48,368 nt of DNA from Spirochaetota bacterium (GTDB lineage Bacteria; Spirochaetota; UBA4802; UBA5550), in assembly GCA_016929135.1 (NCBI GenBank), contig JAFGJK010000070.1:1-48368 (forward strand). Direction: 5' to 3'. The notes beneath the pieces are model-generated. The model was given only the letters and a program-made list of their open reading frames with translations, did not search any database and was not told the origin of the DNA. The number at the start of each line of letters is the position of its first letter. Within the stretch, counting starts at the first letter, position 1. This document shows, one piece after another, positions 48,271 through 48,368 of the stretch. The position numbers and the translations under genes were made by a program.

Positions 48271-48368
48271 GGGAAGGGATTGATAACGTATAATATTTTT
48301 CGCACATTTCAATAAAAGAAAAGTCCTCGAACTGACGATTTAAAAAAGTAACCACACAATTTAAATCA

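Overview
The window is GC-rich, gene-dense bacterial chromosome with 34 intact or edge-cut protein genes, two probable pseudogenes, several promoters and operators, and no rRNA, tRNA, CRISPR or insertion sequence that I could see. The mix suggests an anaerobic or facultative Gram-negative heterotroph: an outer-membrane barrel and lipoproteins, a [FeFe]-hydrogenase-type sensor kinase, an anaerobic sulfatase maturase and several Fe-S oxidoreductases. A 7TMR-DISM sensor kinase, a metallo-beta-lactamase/cyclic-nucleotide-binding fusion and a YjfB-like small protein point to Spirochaetota. That placement is an inference only.

Left part (1-12.6 kb). A 5'-truncated MBL/cNMP-binding protein converges on a thioredoxin-reductase-like flavoprotein. 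A GxGYxYP putative glycoside hydrolase and a GPH sugar symporter follow behind a promoter. Next is a redox island: an orphan [FeFe]-hydrogenase/histidine-kinase fusion, convergent with an ECF-S-like membrane protein, and a TetR / QueG-like / 4Fe-4S ferredoxin gene set controlled by a TetR promoter-operator.

Centre (12.9-26.5 kb). A 7TMR-DISM histidine kinase overlaps its receiver protein. After a long intergenic stretch comes the most unusual unit: FGGY sugar kinase, class III (GSA-aminomutase-like) aminotransferase and RuBisCO-like protein (RLP), closed by a strong terminator. The three together read as a short dedicated pathway in which a phosphorylated keto-sugar or sugar acid is handled by the RLP. 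I know of no described pathway with this exact trio. It is followed by a zinc phospholipase-C-like protein, a TetR regulator, a Tat-exported sulfatase, an extended SDR and, convergently, the anaerobic sulfatase maturase, with an acetate-permease-family gene upstream of the maturase.

Right-centre (27.2-37.4 kb). An eight-gene minus-strand operon with overlapping or nearly touching genes encodes an old-yellow-enzyme-type flavoprotein, LacI regulator, SDR, FAD flavoprotein, ThuA-like protein, Gfo/Idh/MocA oxidoreductase, GPH transporter and a 689-residue protein of unknown function. A perfect 16-bp palindrome sits in the spacer of its promoter and a terminator closes it. It looks like an oxidoreductive glycoside-degradation operon.

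Right end (37.6-48.4 kb). A TRIC-family channel, a TetR-led acyl-CoA operon (crotonase, acyl-CoA ligase, acyl-CoA dehydrogenase), a small cNMP-binding protein, a 60-residue YjfB-like protein, a gene-poor and apparently decaying stretch, two tandem related lipoproteins, a clearly broken exported-protein gene and an outer-membrane beta-barrel protein.
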